Source: Brienomyrus brachyistius
Taxonomy: Eukaryota > Chordata > Actinopteri > Osteoglossiformes > Mormyridae
Length of the DNA: 64,000 nt
Assembly (NCBI RefSeq): GCF_023856365.1
Contig: NC_064542.1
Span: 11,491,863-11,555,862, forward strand
Direction: 5' to 3'
Shown here piece after piece: positions 26,701-39,733 of this stretch. The notes below the pieces were generated by a model. The model was not told where the DNA came from. It searched no databases and saw only the letters and a program-made list of their open reading frames with translations. A program made the translations under genes and the position numbers. The stretch's first letter is position 1. Each line of letters begins with the position of its first letter.

Positions 26701-29258
26701 AATTCCTTGTAACACTATACCATTGGATTACCAGAAGTGGAGTAGATCTCATTCATCAAAAACAGACCTTTCCAGTTCAAGGTCAGGCTTAAATGGGCAT
26801 CAGAAGCTCGAGTTATTGTAAAATTCTTCTCTTTGGAGAGCATAAAACTTACACCATTATGCATAAACGGGGCACAATGCTACCAGCAGAATGTGACTGG
26901 CATGAGCGCTAATGCCAACCCATTTTTCCTTCCCACAAAGTGGCAGCTATGCACCATTCAGACAGGATCCCAACTCTCCACATTCCAAGCAGCTGCTCAA
27001 AAGCAGAATAAGGTGGAAAAACATGAGCGTGTTGTAACAGAAGGCAGACACGGCTAGAAGGCTTTTAGCTATGGAGCGAGACTTTAAAAGCTTTGCGCTG
27101 AGGATGATTCAGAGAGACTGAAGAACTTCGTAAAAGAAAAACAAGCTTGGTTTTGGAAAAATCCTCAAGCCCCTAAGCACATATGCTGCAGGATGACTTA
27201 GACATGCTTTTCATTTCGGGAAGCATTTTGGAGCAAATGCACGAGCTTCTGCGATCACTCCTCCATCCACCCAACCTTTCCAGGTGCTACCTAGCAACGA
27301 TGCCTTCCCCCCACATCTGGACCGTGTCGCACTTCAAATAAACTAAAGCACGAGTGCCATGCTTCCCAACAAAGGCTGTGAATTCGGCACCATAACACAT
27401 GTGGTCATAAAATATATTTATCCGGCTACAGCAATATCAAAATAATACCCACATGTTCAAAACCAGCTGAAGCCTTTTCCCAGACAAGGTTAACAAGAAT
27501 GACGCCCCTAAGGAAGAATCTCACTGTCTAGGAGCATGAACAACCCAACAACAATTTTCCTACCTAAACCAAACAGGATATGATAGCACTGCACTACACG
27601 CAACTACATGACAAAGTCAACAGGCCGACAGACCTGCTTGTTGTACTGCATGATGCCCAGGGTGGGGAAGACCCAAGTGCTGGCTGGGGGGATGATCTCA
27701 GAGTCGGCGAAGCTGACCCACTGCATTATCTGAGCACTGGCCTCGGACCTGCTGCCACGCAGGGCTTCGTTACTCACTGCCAGGGGAGGGAGGCATGGTA
27801 CACAGACAGCTGTTAGTCGTCCCACACCGGGCTAAACAGGCCACTTAAAGAATATTAGAGGACAGCCCAAACCTATACAACTGCCTTAAACATTCCACTT
27901 ATTGTTCTGAATTAATATACATTCATAAAATGTTAAATAAAATACGAGTACAAAGTGTAAAACCGAAATACAAGCCAACAGAAGTGGTGCCTTTTTGCAG
28001 CAAAAAGATCAGTAAACACTTACAGTAATATGCAATGGCATTGCTCTCAAACAGGCAGAAGCCATCGTCGCCCTGGAAGACAGGAACCTACACAAAACAG
28101 CATCGTGTGAGATGACCAAGTGGAAAGTCAGAAGAGCGTATCAAAGCGTAAGGCAGACCGGGTGCCTGTGTGCAGGCGCGTCCTCGCACCTTGCCGAGGG
28201 GGAAGCTGCTGAGGAAGGCGGGGGTGCGGTTCGTCTGCCCGAAAGTGAAGGCTGGAGGGGTGCTGGCCACCTTCAGCTGGGCACCGCTGTACTGGGCAGC
28301 AATCTGAGCCTTGAAGGCCCTCCAGTTCTCTGGGTAAGTGTAGAGAGTCTGCAAAGGAGGCAAGGGGAATTGTCAAGAGAGCAAATGGGGGAGGGGGAGG
28401 GAGAGGGGCATGCAGTGTTAAAAAGTATACAAGGTAAACCCAGGAGTGATGCAGCAGTTTCCTAAGCAAAACGGGTTTGACAACCATTATTGTCAATATA
28501 TTTTAAACCACAATCTTAACCTTTCCTACCCAACTGAATTCAGCAGGTAAATTCCTCACCTCCAGATAAGCAAATCAGATTCCCAACTCATAAGGAATAA
28601 TTAGCAAATATAAAAAGGTGAACAGCTACCAAACGTCAGCTAAACAGTGCTCCTATCGGTTTGTATATATTGAGTAATGAACTACACACTGCAGACATAT
28701 TTTCTTACTGGCAAACTGTTAGGTGATTAATATTGTTGCTTATAGATAGCTGATAATTTTGAGTTTTTGGCAGTGATATCAACGAGTTAAGCCAAAACAA
28801 TGCCGTTTGGTTCAGTCAGCGAACAAATCTCCAAGTAAGCAACCAGGAACGGTAGTTTAAGAAATTAAACGTCACACCTAATGAAAAGCAAAATGCAAAG
28901 TATTTCATGTTCATTTCATTACAGAATGCATTATATATATAATTAAACAATCTGTACAGTTCAACTACATAGTTGTCACCACCCCCCTTTGTTAAACGTG
29001 GCATATGAGGAGTGCGTTGAATGGGTCTTTTCCCCGGCATTAAGCTTACTGCTAACGCTGGCAAGACTTTTTTTAATACGACCCATTTCTCAAAAATAAC
29101 GGCTTCTACCGTCAGAATACACAGTACCGAAATGAACCGCTGCCAGAATCCGTCAGAAAAGCAGCAGATGAGACCGATATTGGTCGGATGTGTAAAAGCG
29201 CCGCTTGCATTGCTACGTTTGCTTAATGCTATTCCCTCACACTCACCCCTGCCGCCAT
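23730..29258 (-). CDS. eef1g: Elongation factor 1-gamma, ten coding exons, complete
   Basis: This is the gamma subunit of the eEF1B exchange complex, which recharges eEF1A with GTP during cytosolic translation. Coding exons in transcript order are 29247-29258, 28190-28348, 28024-28087, 27634-27776, 26473-26616, 26248-26377, 25152-25377, 24788-24960, 24559-24683 and 23730-23888, 1335 nt or 444 residues plus stop. All introns are GT-AG and phases agree. Residues 1-85 are the GST-like N domain ([14 protein letters not shown] near the start, FGQTNRTP at 43-50). Residues 90-215 are the GST C domain ([18 protein letters not shown]). Residues 225-275 are a charged linker with a QQQQ and KEKKEKKE tract, then [20 protein letters not shown]. 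Residues 290-444 are the conserved EF1G C domain ([37 protein letters not shown] at the end). The human protein has 437 residues, and the linker accounts for the difference. No break is seen. Confidence 0.97.
26617..27633 (-). other. eef1g intron 4, about 1.0 kb, nothing recognised
   Basis: The largest eef1g intron. I looked for C/D-box snoRNA signals because translation genes often host them. A near-C-box TTGATGA occurs around 26757 on the minus strand but no CTGA D box follows at a usable distance. Introns 1 (28349-29246), 6 (25378-26247) and 9 (23889-24558) likewise show no recognisable insert. Confidence 0.5.
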
Positions 29259-29267
29259 CTTCAGGAC

Positions 29268-29284
29268 GAGAGAAAGGAAGAAGG
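29268..29284 (-). promoter_or_regulatory. eef1g: 5'TOP-like pyrimidine tract, eef1g leader
   Basis: Reading toward the start codon, an unbroken run of 17 pyrimidines beginning with C (CCTTCTTCCTTTCTCTC) ends about 10 bases before the ATG. Vertebrate translation-factor mRNAs start at a C within such a tract, and this places them under mTOR/LARP1 translational control. The start site itself is inferred. Confidence 0.65.
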
Positions 29285-29391
29285 ATGGCGCACTCTGCTG
29301 ACGTATAGACCAACGGCCACGCGCATGGTGGGTTTGGGCATCCACTGATAACGTAATGATTCTCAGAGACGGACCAGTGTGCACGTGTATG

Positions 29392-29655
29392 GCGTTAAAT
29401 TAGTGCCAAAAGGCGTGCGCATAAAAACCACGCGCGCATGCGCTCGCGAACAGAAACTCCATGCTCTCTACGCGCTCGCACAGCACAGCACAGCACAGCA
29501 CAGCACAGCACAGCACAGCACAGCACAGCACAGCACAGCACTCGCTCGCCGTTAAATTAGGGCCAAAACTCGAACCACGCACGTGTCTGCGCTCGAGTGC
29601 TGAAAACCCATCCCCTCTACGCGCTCGCGTCTGCACAGCACTCGCTCGCTCGAAT
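29392..29655. repeat. Diverged GC-rich tandem duplication upstream of eef1g
   Basis: Block A (29392-29549) and block B (29550-29655) share GTTAAATTAG.GCCAAAA, ACCACGC, TGCGCTCG, CTCTACGCGCTCG and CAGCACTCGCTCG in the same order. In block A the single CACAG of block B is replaced by a pentanucleotide array. The block lies 130-400 bases upstream of the eef1g start codon, within its likely promoter region. Confidence 0.75.
29479..29538. repeat. (CACAG)n pentanucleotide microsatellite
   Basis: About twelve perfect CACAG units inside the duplicated GC-rich block. Confidence 0.97.
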
Positions 29656-30194
29656 TTCGAAGAATGGGCCAATGTACGGTAAATTGCATCGTGAATAACA
29701 TTTCTTAATACAACATCACACAGCCAATTTAATAAATTCAAATCCTGGGAAGAACGCTCGTCAGATATTAGTTCTCGGGTTAGTGTTAGCAGACTATAGG
29801 CGAAACCACCTTAGGTCCTATCTGTTAATGTTTATTAAATTAGCATTAGAATGGAGAGGTTTTAATATCTTTTGTCCTTGTAGCTGCTAAATACACTCAT
29901 TATTAAAGCCATAAAGTTGTCTGCCTGCTACATTGGAATCTCCACTGAGTAAGTGTTTTTGATGGATTTTATTTAACTTTATTTGACTCTGGTCCTTAGA
30001 TCTAATGTCATACTTCTTCACTTATATTGTTTGTGAAAAGGTTTACCACGATCAAACAGAGCAGCCACTACATCATCATACATGAACAAGCACCTCACAA
30101 AACAAAAACATTTCATTTTCATAATTAAAACTTTTGAATGGTAGGCTTAGTGTGTGGATCAGAGACAAGATCTTGACACCTCATTAACTATAAT

Positions 30195-30709
30195 TTGTTC
30201 TGTGAACAGCTCAGATACCACCTTCTCGAAAGTCTTCTGCATAAAATAGAAATGGGATTCAGCGCGAATCCGCTAAATTTGGATTACCTGGAGTTTCTTT
30301 GTCATCAGGAGCTGTATCTTCTGCAGGCCCTGTCTAATCACATTGAAGTACCTCCTGCTATCACCCTGGCTTTGCAAGAGCTCTTTGACCTTGTGAGGGC
30401 ACATCTGGAACGTCCAGCCCCACTGCCACACAGGAAGTCACTGCCACCAATGGATGACCCAAGAGTTTGATTGAAGAACAACGTTTGAAAGAAATGCTCC
30501 ATACTCAACTTCCTGTGCCTTGCATAGCCACACTGATGGGTGTTTCAAGAAGAACAATCTTAAGAAGAATGAAAGAGTATGAGCTCTGTGTTAGGGACAC
30601 ATATAATTCCATCAGTGATGAGGATTTCACTACTTTTGGCACTAATTTAACACCATACACGTGCTCCAGTACCGAGCTGGCACGTAGCCCGCAAACACCT
30701 GGAGGTTAA
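30195..30709 (+). pseudogene. Frameshifted HTH/integrase-type transposon-derived fragment
   Basis: Two overlapping frames join across a one-base shift near 30466-30470. The first (30195-30470) ends PPMDDPRV. The second continues from LIEEQRLKEMLHTQLPVPCI. Its segment ATLMGVSRRTILRRMKEYEL is a helix-turn-helix of the kind found before the integrase core in a group of repetitive fish proteins (typical pattern: IA.MLGVS.RTIRRRM.EYGL). TYNSISDEDF after it also fits that group. The catalytic core that should follow is absent. A splice-acceptor-like TTCTGTGAACAG precedes the first frame. The family assignment rests on pattern memory. I infer a degraded fragment. Confidence 0.5.
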
Positions 30710-31084
30710 TGAACCGACAACTGAAGGATATTTACATATTACCTGATTAAAAAAACCAACACTGGTGTATCGTTAATATTATATAGATCCCATTTGCAGC
30801 ATGTTGAAAGTGTTATTGTAGTCGACTTCAATATAATTTTGAGTCTTAAAGCAATTGACTACAGGTTTTAAATGTTTATGAAAGATATTACTGGACAATG
30901 AAGCAGAGGGCGCCTTGGACATGACAGTATTAATGGCGCGTCGAACCACAACATTTGAAAGTCAGTTTCCGAAAAACATTTTATCATCAATTATTTATTT
31001 GATACAAGAATCAATATAAGTAAATGGGAAAAGAGATTTTTAAAAACTGGATAGTAGTAAAGTGTGAATAGTCGGTTTGCCATT

Positions 31085-31249
31085 CAGAGGTGGAAAATTC
31101 AGGTCCATAAAATATAAATGCAGACCAAGGTTTTGTTTTAACCAACCAGTTTACCATAAAGAGTCACGGTCACAGAGAACTCAGCTGGTCAGTTGAAACA
31201 AAACCTTGGTCTGCATTTGTACTTTCTGGACCTGAACTTTCCACCTCTG
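31085..31249. mobile_element. hAT-type MITE with long terminal inverted repeats
   Basis: A 165-bp element beginning CAGAGGTGGAAAATTCAGGT and ending CCTGAACTTTCCACCTCTG. The inverted repeats extend about 60 bp inward, through CAGACCAAGGTTTTGTTT and its complement. It is flanked by an 8-bp direct repeat (TTGCCATT at 31077-31084, TTGCCATC at 31250-31257), and 8 bp is the size hAT transposases make. It has no coding capacity. Confidence 0.9.
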
Positions 31250-31846
31250 TTGCCATCTACACATATATGCGCACATAGTTAAATTCATTTAAAAAAAAAA
31301 ATGTATATATTGAGTGAGACAGATGAATATTAATAGCAACAGCTTTGCAGACAGAATAAGAATTCCACACATTTACCCAAAATCTGAATACAGGTTTTAT
31401 TATCTTTTTTAGACTGTCAACAGCACAGGGAATTGCTCTTGCTCTCCCAGTAACATTTATCACTTAGATCCAGTTTTGGAGAACAGTTTTAAATATCACA
31501 GGCGTGCAATTCAGAAAGGGGCCTCCAGGAGGAGCAGTCACGGCTGAATCAGCAGTACTCATATGGCGTGTCCCTCAATGGACAATGGCCAATACCGATA
31601 CTGTGGTGCTACCTTACCAGTCCAGGAATGTTTGCTTAGTAAATAGCATTCAAATCTCCAAACATTCAGTTTCATATATATGTACAAACAAACTGCCTTA
31701 ACAGCTTTACTAACAAGCCAAAATAAATGACTTAACATATATAATCGCGATTTGTCCGTTCTTTTTCAATTTCCCAGTAATAGCTACCCAAATATGCAAA
31801 TGTTTTCCTGTTGTGCCATTACATTTAAAACAAATTACATTAACGT

Positions 31847-31852
31847 TTTATT
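31847..31852 (-). terminator. polr2g: Candidate polr2g polyadenylation signal
   Basis: AATAAA on the minus strand about 415 bases past the polr2g stop, the first one after it. A further AATAAA lies near 31397, so a longer 3' UTR is possible. Confidence 0.5.
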
Positions 31853-32265
31853 TTCCAAAAAGAATCCATTTGTAGTTGGTGTTCACACAGAGGACAGGAG
31901 TTTAAATATTTACTCTCCACTCTTCATCTTTGCGAAGTTCTTGCCATCCAAACAAAGCACCTGTTATATTTCTAATACCTGAAGTATCATGAAATTATCA
32001 CAAGTTAACCAAGTGTTTCACTATTGGCTCAAATGAAATCGGTTCCTCTCGTCCCATTGTGGAGCAAATGTTAAATGTCTCAGATTGAGTGCATTCTTAC
32101 AAAAACAAAAAACGACAAGACAAAACTAAGATCTTCAGAGCTACTGTGGTGGAAAAAAACCATACAAACCTTTCCAAAAGAATCCATGCACTAATTCTGA
32201 GCACCCAGCCTTAAAAAACACATTTAAAAAAATATATGAATCTCCAAGTCACTTCATGAGGAAAA

Positions 32266-35207
<2,942 letters not shown>

Positions 35208-35308
35208 GTTTATTTTTTTATTACTATTTTGTCCCGCCGTTTAGATGCATCCGTAATTTTCGCTGTTTGCGCCTTGAAGACCTTTTATCAGTTTTCCGCC
35301 ACTGCCTA

Positions 35309-35317
35309 ACTTCCGGT
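35309..35317 (+). promoter_or_regulatory. ETS-type site (ACTTCCGGT) in the polr2g promoter
   Basis: ACTTCCGGT about 100 bases upstream of the polr2g start codon. It matches the GABPA/ELK consensus usual in TATA-less promoters of housekeeping genes. No TATA box is evident nearby. Confidence 0.5.
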
Positions 35318-35345
35318 GGACGTTAGAGGTCGCAAGCGTGCATGC

Positions 35346-36736
35346 TATAATCGATAAACTGTAGGCGGCGCATATGAAGAATAAATACAGTACATGCACG
35401 CTAGGGATCGCCTATGTGTACAGAACAAACAAATGCACGCTAGAAATGCACTAAATACTCGAAATGAAACTACCATGTGCATACACAGGAAATCTAACAT
35501 GATATTCTTATCAACAATCGCATATGTCCCGAGCCTTCCGCAAAGCATTTGAAGGGCACAGTAGTGTGAAGAGGAATATGGAGAACCCACTTTCACAGAA
35601 CCACTTTGTAGCCATATATGAAGATGCTGAGAAGTGGATGTTAACACTTAAAGTTAGCCATAACCTTAACTGCAGCCCCACAATTCACAATATGCCACAT
35701 CCTTTATTACATATAACCCATTAAAAATCTATAAAGAGACGACAGAACAACATCGTTTTAAAACTTGTTTAAAGAAAACCGGTGCGTGCACGCGAGACGA
35801 GAGCGCGCGGGAGACCCTGAAGGAATAGGCAGCACGTCGGCGAGCTGCAGTTTATGTGTAGTTAGTTTAGTTGTTCCTGGCAGTAAATACAGTCCCTGGT
35901 TTTTATGTATGCGTCACTGACGAATGTAAGTACTAAGTTTATTGATTATAAGTGATAAGTGACGCTGTGCTAATTTAGTTTACTTAATTGCGCGGCTAGG
36001 TTAACGTGACCTAGCTTGCGTACTGTTATAATTATCGCTGACGAGTGTTCCGTTGTATACCTCGGAAAGATATTTGCGTTTATTTCCCGTCCAATCATTC
36101 CCTCTAATACGAATTGCTGCTAATGTAATGTATTGTTGTGGGTATAGCCGAACTTATCAATGTTAAGGCGATATGGTACAATTATGCATTATGTTAGTGT
36201 ATTATAGTAATAACCATTGTAAGCACTGTGGTAATTTGTTTTTCCTGTTTATTTGTTATAGAACCATAAATAAATACAAACTTACTTACTTACCAACCCA
36301 CTTCGTCTGAGTGTGCATCCAACTGACCTCAAGTAAGATAAGCCAGAGTACAACTAATTGCTCCCCCCTCCTGATTGAGAACGTGTATCTGGTGAAATAC
36401 GGTCAGGAAACAGCCATCAGCTTACAATGAATGTGCCATGATGATGTGGACTGCTGGGTCACTTTCTGAGCTGAAATAGGAAAGTTCCTCCAGGGATGGC
36501 AGACTGAGCTCCAGTGGTCAGGAAGGGCTCACAAGCTGGGCTTTAATCCCCTGGTGAAGCTGGTGGCGGATGTGATCTTGGCATGGCGAGCCAGAATTGG
36601 AGTGACAGCGGGCCCTATGCCTGCCAAATTTCCTTTTTACATCCCATCATAACGTGGAAACCAACCCCTCCTGACTGCAGCTTGGCCAACCAATCAGAGG
36701 CTCCAATTACTTGTGAATGATTTCTTTTCACCACTT
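35346..36736. other. No gene recognised between polr2g and the LINE
   Basis: A GC-rich pocket at 35780-35860 is followed near 35931 by a donor-like ATGTAAGTACT, and an AATAAA lies near 36270 on the plus strand. A small non-coding transcript or retroposed sequence is conceivable, but I see no coding frame. Confidence 0.35.
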
Positions 36737-36750
36737 CTGCAAAGAAGTCT

Positions 36751-38549
36751 ATTTTTTTGTTACCAAATTTTTATTAGAGATTTTTTATAACAAAAGAACA
36801 AAATGGAACAAAACAGAACATGCTCCACCCCCACCCCACCCCCAATACACCCTGAGACAGCAGTTCAATTTAAAGAAACAAGACCAACAAAAGTCACCGG
36901 CACACTCAGCCACGGAGAGCACAGCTAAAAACTGAGGATAAAAGAAATAATGCACTTATACCACTGAAAAATGTCAGAATTAGGAAAGTAAAAATCAAAA
37001 CAAAAAACAAGGAATATGGCCTCAGGACATGACCTGCAACCAATCCTTGACCAGCTGCACGTCATGGACCCAGCTCTGGATTGTAGAACCAGACGAGTTG
37101 TTAATCCGGGCTACAGAGAGTTCTAGCAGAAGCAGATCAAGAAAGGTGGACTTCCAGACAGAAGGAATGGCACGATCAGGAGACTTCCAACGAGAGGCTA
37201 ATAACAACTTGGCCGCTAAGGAGGCAGACATCAGAAGTCTCTGCTGTAAGCGAGAGAGAGAGAGAGAGAGAGAGAAGAGAAGTCCAGGAGAAGAAGGACC
37301 ACGGGAGACAGGGGGATGGGAGAGGAAAGAACTGAAGAGAGAGATCTGGCCACGTAATCCCAAAGAGCAGCCACTGGAGGACAGTCCCAGAACATATGGA
37401 GAAAGGTACCAGGGACCTGGAGGGGACAAAGAAGACATAAGGGGTCAGGCTCTAAGCCCATGAGATGGCGTTTCCTGGGAGTGGGGTATAATCTGTGAAC
37501 AAACTTAAATTGTGTTTGCTGGTGATTGGGATTTTTAGAACAGTTTTTAATATTATGAAAAATAACGCTCCAAGATAAGACGGGGGTGGGAGAGAGCTCC
37601 CCCTGCCAGACAGAAATTATGGGGAGAGGTTTATGAGAGGATTTGCGGAGGAGGGAATAGAGACTGGACACGGGCTTAGAAACAGGAGAAAAGGACAGAG
37701 CAAATCTGCACAGCGGGTGAAACGGAAGAGGTGAGGAAAAGGAGATATTACAGGCCCTAAGCATGGACCTCAGCTGGAGGTAGAAAAAATATGAAGAAGA
37801 GGGAAGATTAAATGTGACCTTAAGAGACTGGAACGATTTGAGACCCGAGCTATCAAAAATGTCACCCAGGGTGGAGATACCTGACTGAGACCACGGCGAG
37901 GAAGAGATGGGGCGGCCTCCAATGTTCAGGACAGGATTGTGGAGCAACGGAACACTGGGGTGCCATTTTGGGAAGGGGCCCAACAATTTCTCAACCCTTC
38001 TCCATGTGCGAAGGGCCTGACAGATAATCGGACCGACGGAGGCAGAGATGGATTTGAATTTAACAGGGAGGAAAGGAAGCGAGGCTAGACAATGGGGGAG
38101 AACATATTCTGCTTCGATAGGAAGCCAGGCAGGGGGATGCTGGGGACGACTGATCCAGCTCCAAACCGGCCTTAGAGTAAAAGCAAGGTGGTAAATTTCT
38201 AGGTCCGGTAGAGAGACGCCCCCATCCAACCGGTCACGGATTAGGGTAGAGTGTCTGACGGAGGGTCTCTTGCCATCCCAAAGAAAAGTAGACATAGTAG
38301 ACTTAACCGAGGCCCAGTACCCAGGTGGAGGGGAGAGGGGAAGCATGGAACTCATAAAATTAATTCTAGGGAGCACGTTCATCTTAATAACAGCCACCCT
38401 AGCCCGAAATGAGAGGGGAAGAGAAGACCACGAGGAGATCGAGGCTTTAATGCCCTCGAGAGTGCGGCGGAAGCCAGCAGCTGTGAGCCCTGCAACTGAT
38501 GGGTAAATGTCCAACCCCAGGTATCTGAAAGACCCTGCCTGAGGAATAG
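36751..38549 (-). mobile_element. 5'-truncated Tx1/L1-like LINE with 14-bp target-site duplication
   Basis: A 1.8-kb insertion in minus orientation. It is bounded by the 14-bp direct repeat CTGCAAAGAAGTCT at 36737-36750 and 38550-38563 and ends on the minus strand in a short A-rich tail (AACAAAAAAAT). Inside is the end of the L1-type ORF2 after the reverse-transcriptase core, then about 270 bases of 3' UTR. The 5' part with endonuclease and polymerase motifs is missing, as usual for incomplete target-primed reverse transcription. Confidence 0.9.
37022..38549 (-). pseudogene. C-terminal ORF2 fragment of the LINE, frame shifted at a CT repeat
   Basis: The fragment starts at AIPQAGSFRYLGLDIYP and includes the L1-type post-polymerase motif LPLSFRARVAVIKMNVLPRI. 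A CCHC motif C-X2-C-X9-H-X4-C (CLLCPLQVPGTFLHMFWDC) follows near its end. The open frame continues 5' into host DNA: 38 codons to 38664 are flanking sequence, so the 477-codon frame there is a chimera. At the (GA)n run 37251-37275 (CT on the coding strand) the frame shifts. The natural C-terminus (RLLMSASLAAKLLLASRWKS to the stop at 37022) lies in another frame. It is not functional. Confidence 0.85.
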
Positions 38550-38860
38550 CTGCAAAGAAGTCTGACATCACTAATAATCGCAGATGACCTTGGCGTGCAA
38601 ACGTGGCTCTCACCATGCTTAAAACTGCAGGCCTGCTCTTCGTTGAATAAAAGATGTGAGTCATCTCTTCTACTCCTCTTTTGTCATCCTAATGGATCTT
38701 TCCATCACCCTTATTTCTGACTCTCTCCTGTTCCATCTTCATTTTAGAGAATACTGCCACAAAAACTAATGGTAAAACACGCAAATTGGTGAGATGAATA
38801 AAACAATTCTGGAAGAAAACACCTGGGATTGGGTTTGATATTATTCTGAAAACTTGACGG

Positions 38861-39214
38861 GGCGGCATGGTGGTGCAGTGGTTAGCACTGTTGCCTCACA
38901 CCTCTGGAACCTGGCTTCGAGTCTCCACCTGGGTCACATGCGTGCGGAGTTTGCATGTTCTCCCCATGTCACCGTGGGGTTTCCTCCGGGTACTCCGGTT
39001 TCCCCCCCACAGTCCAAAAACCTGCTGAGGTTAATTGGAGTTGCTAAATTGCCCATAGGTGTGCATGTGAGAGTGCATGGTGTGTGAGTGTGCCCTGTGT
39101 TGGGCTGACCCCCCATCCTGGTTTGTTTCCTGCCTCATGCCCATTGCTTCCGGGATAGGCTCCAGATCCCCCGTGACCCAGTAGGATAAGCAGTTTGGAA
39201 AATGGATGGATGGA
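38861..39214 (+). mobile_element. tRNA-derived SINE, second copy of the 3864 family
   Basis: It has the same head (GGCGGCATGGTGGTGCAGTG), B box (GGCTTCGAGTC), body and tail (GGAAAATGGATGGATGGAT) as the element at 3864-4224, here in plus orientation. I did not find a clear target-site duplication. Confidence 0.85.
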
Positions 39215-39395
39215 TATGTGTTTTTAAATGACAAAGATTATTTTATTTAAAAATAGTATTAAAAACAGTCTGTGGTACATTGGGCGGAGCTTAAATTTGG
39301 ACGTCATTGTTATTATGAATTATGACGTCATAAGCGGGAGGGGGGAGCATATCCCTTATTCTGATTGGTCGAGGGGTTATCTCCATATACCATTC

Positions 39396-39614
39396 ATTGC
39401 CGATAGTGGGCCGTATGGTTTGGGTGATAAGGGTTGCTGTTAAACTTTAATAGAATGAAAATACATTACATGTATTTATTTGTGTTATTTTTAAATTACG
39501 TTTTTAAGGAATAATAAAACATATGACAGGATGAATGCAAGCTAGCGCATACACGTCCAGCGGGGCCCGTCCGGCTGCAGGAGTAGGCACAAGCGCCACG
39601 GCGTATTTTAAAAG
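39396..39614. repeat. Left arm of a diverged inverted repeat
   Basis: The reverse complement matches 41650-41861 through TTGCCGATA, TTTGGGTGATAAGGGTTG, TTAATAGAATGAAAAT, TTACGTTTTTAAGGAATAA, CACGTCCAGCGGGG and CACAAGCGCCACGGCGTATT. Substitutions and small gaps show it is older than the tandem array. Only the partner arm lies inside the repeated unit. Confidence 0.8.
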
Positions 39615-39733
39615 AATGTTGGGATCTGATCGGGCTGGTAGGAGTAGTTGCATGGCACTGGTAATTACACTATATTGGCAACCACTTGAGCCAGGTCATA
39701 TGACCTACCAGGAAGTTGTAAAAGGCTGCCAAG

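Noticed and set aside
26740..26770. C/D-box snoRNA in eef1g intron 4
   Set aside because: There is a near C box but no D box at a suitable distance and no terminal stem.
37231..38664. 477-codon minus-strand frame as a host gene
   Set aside because: It carries L1-type ORF2 motifs and lies inside a target-site-duplicated insertion; its first 38 codons are read-through from flanking DNA.
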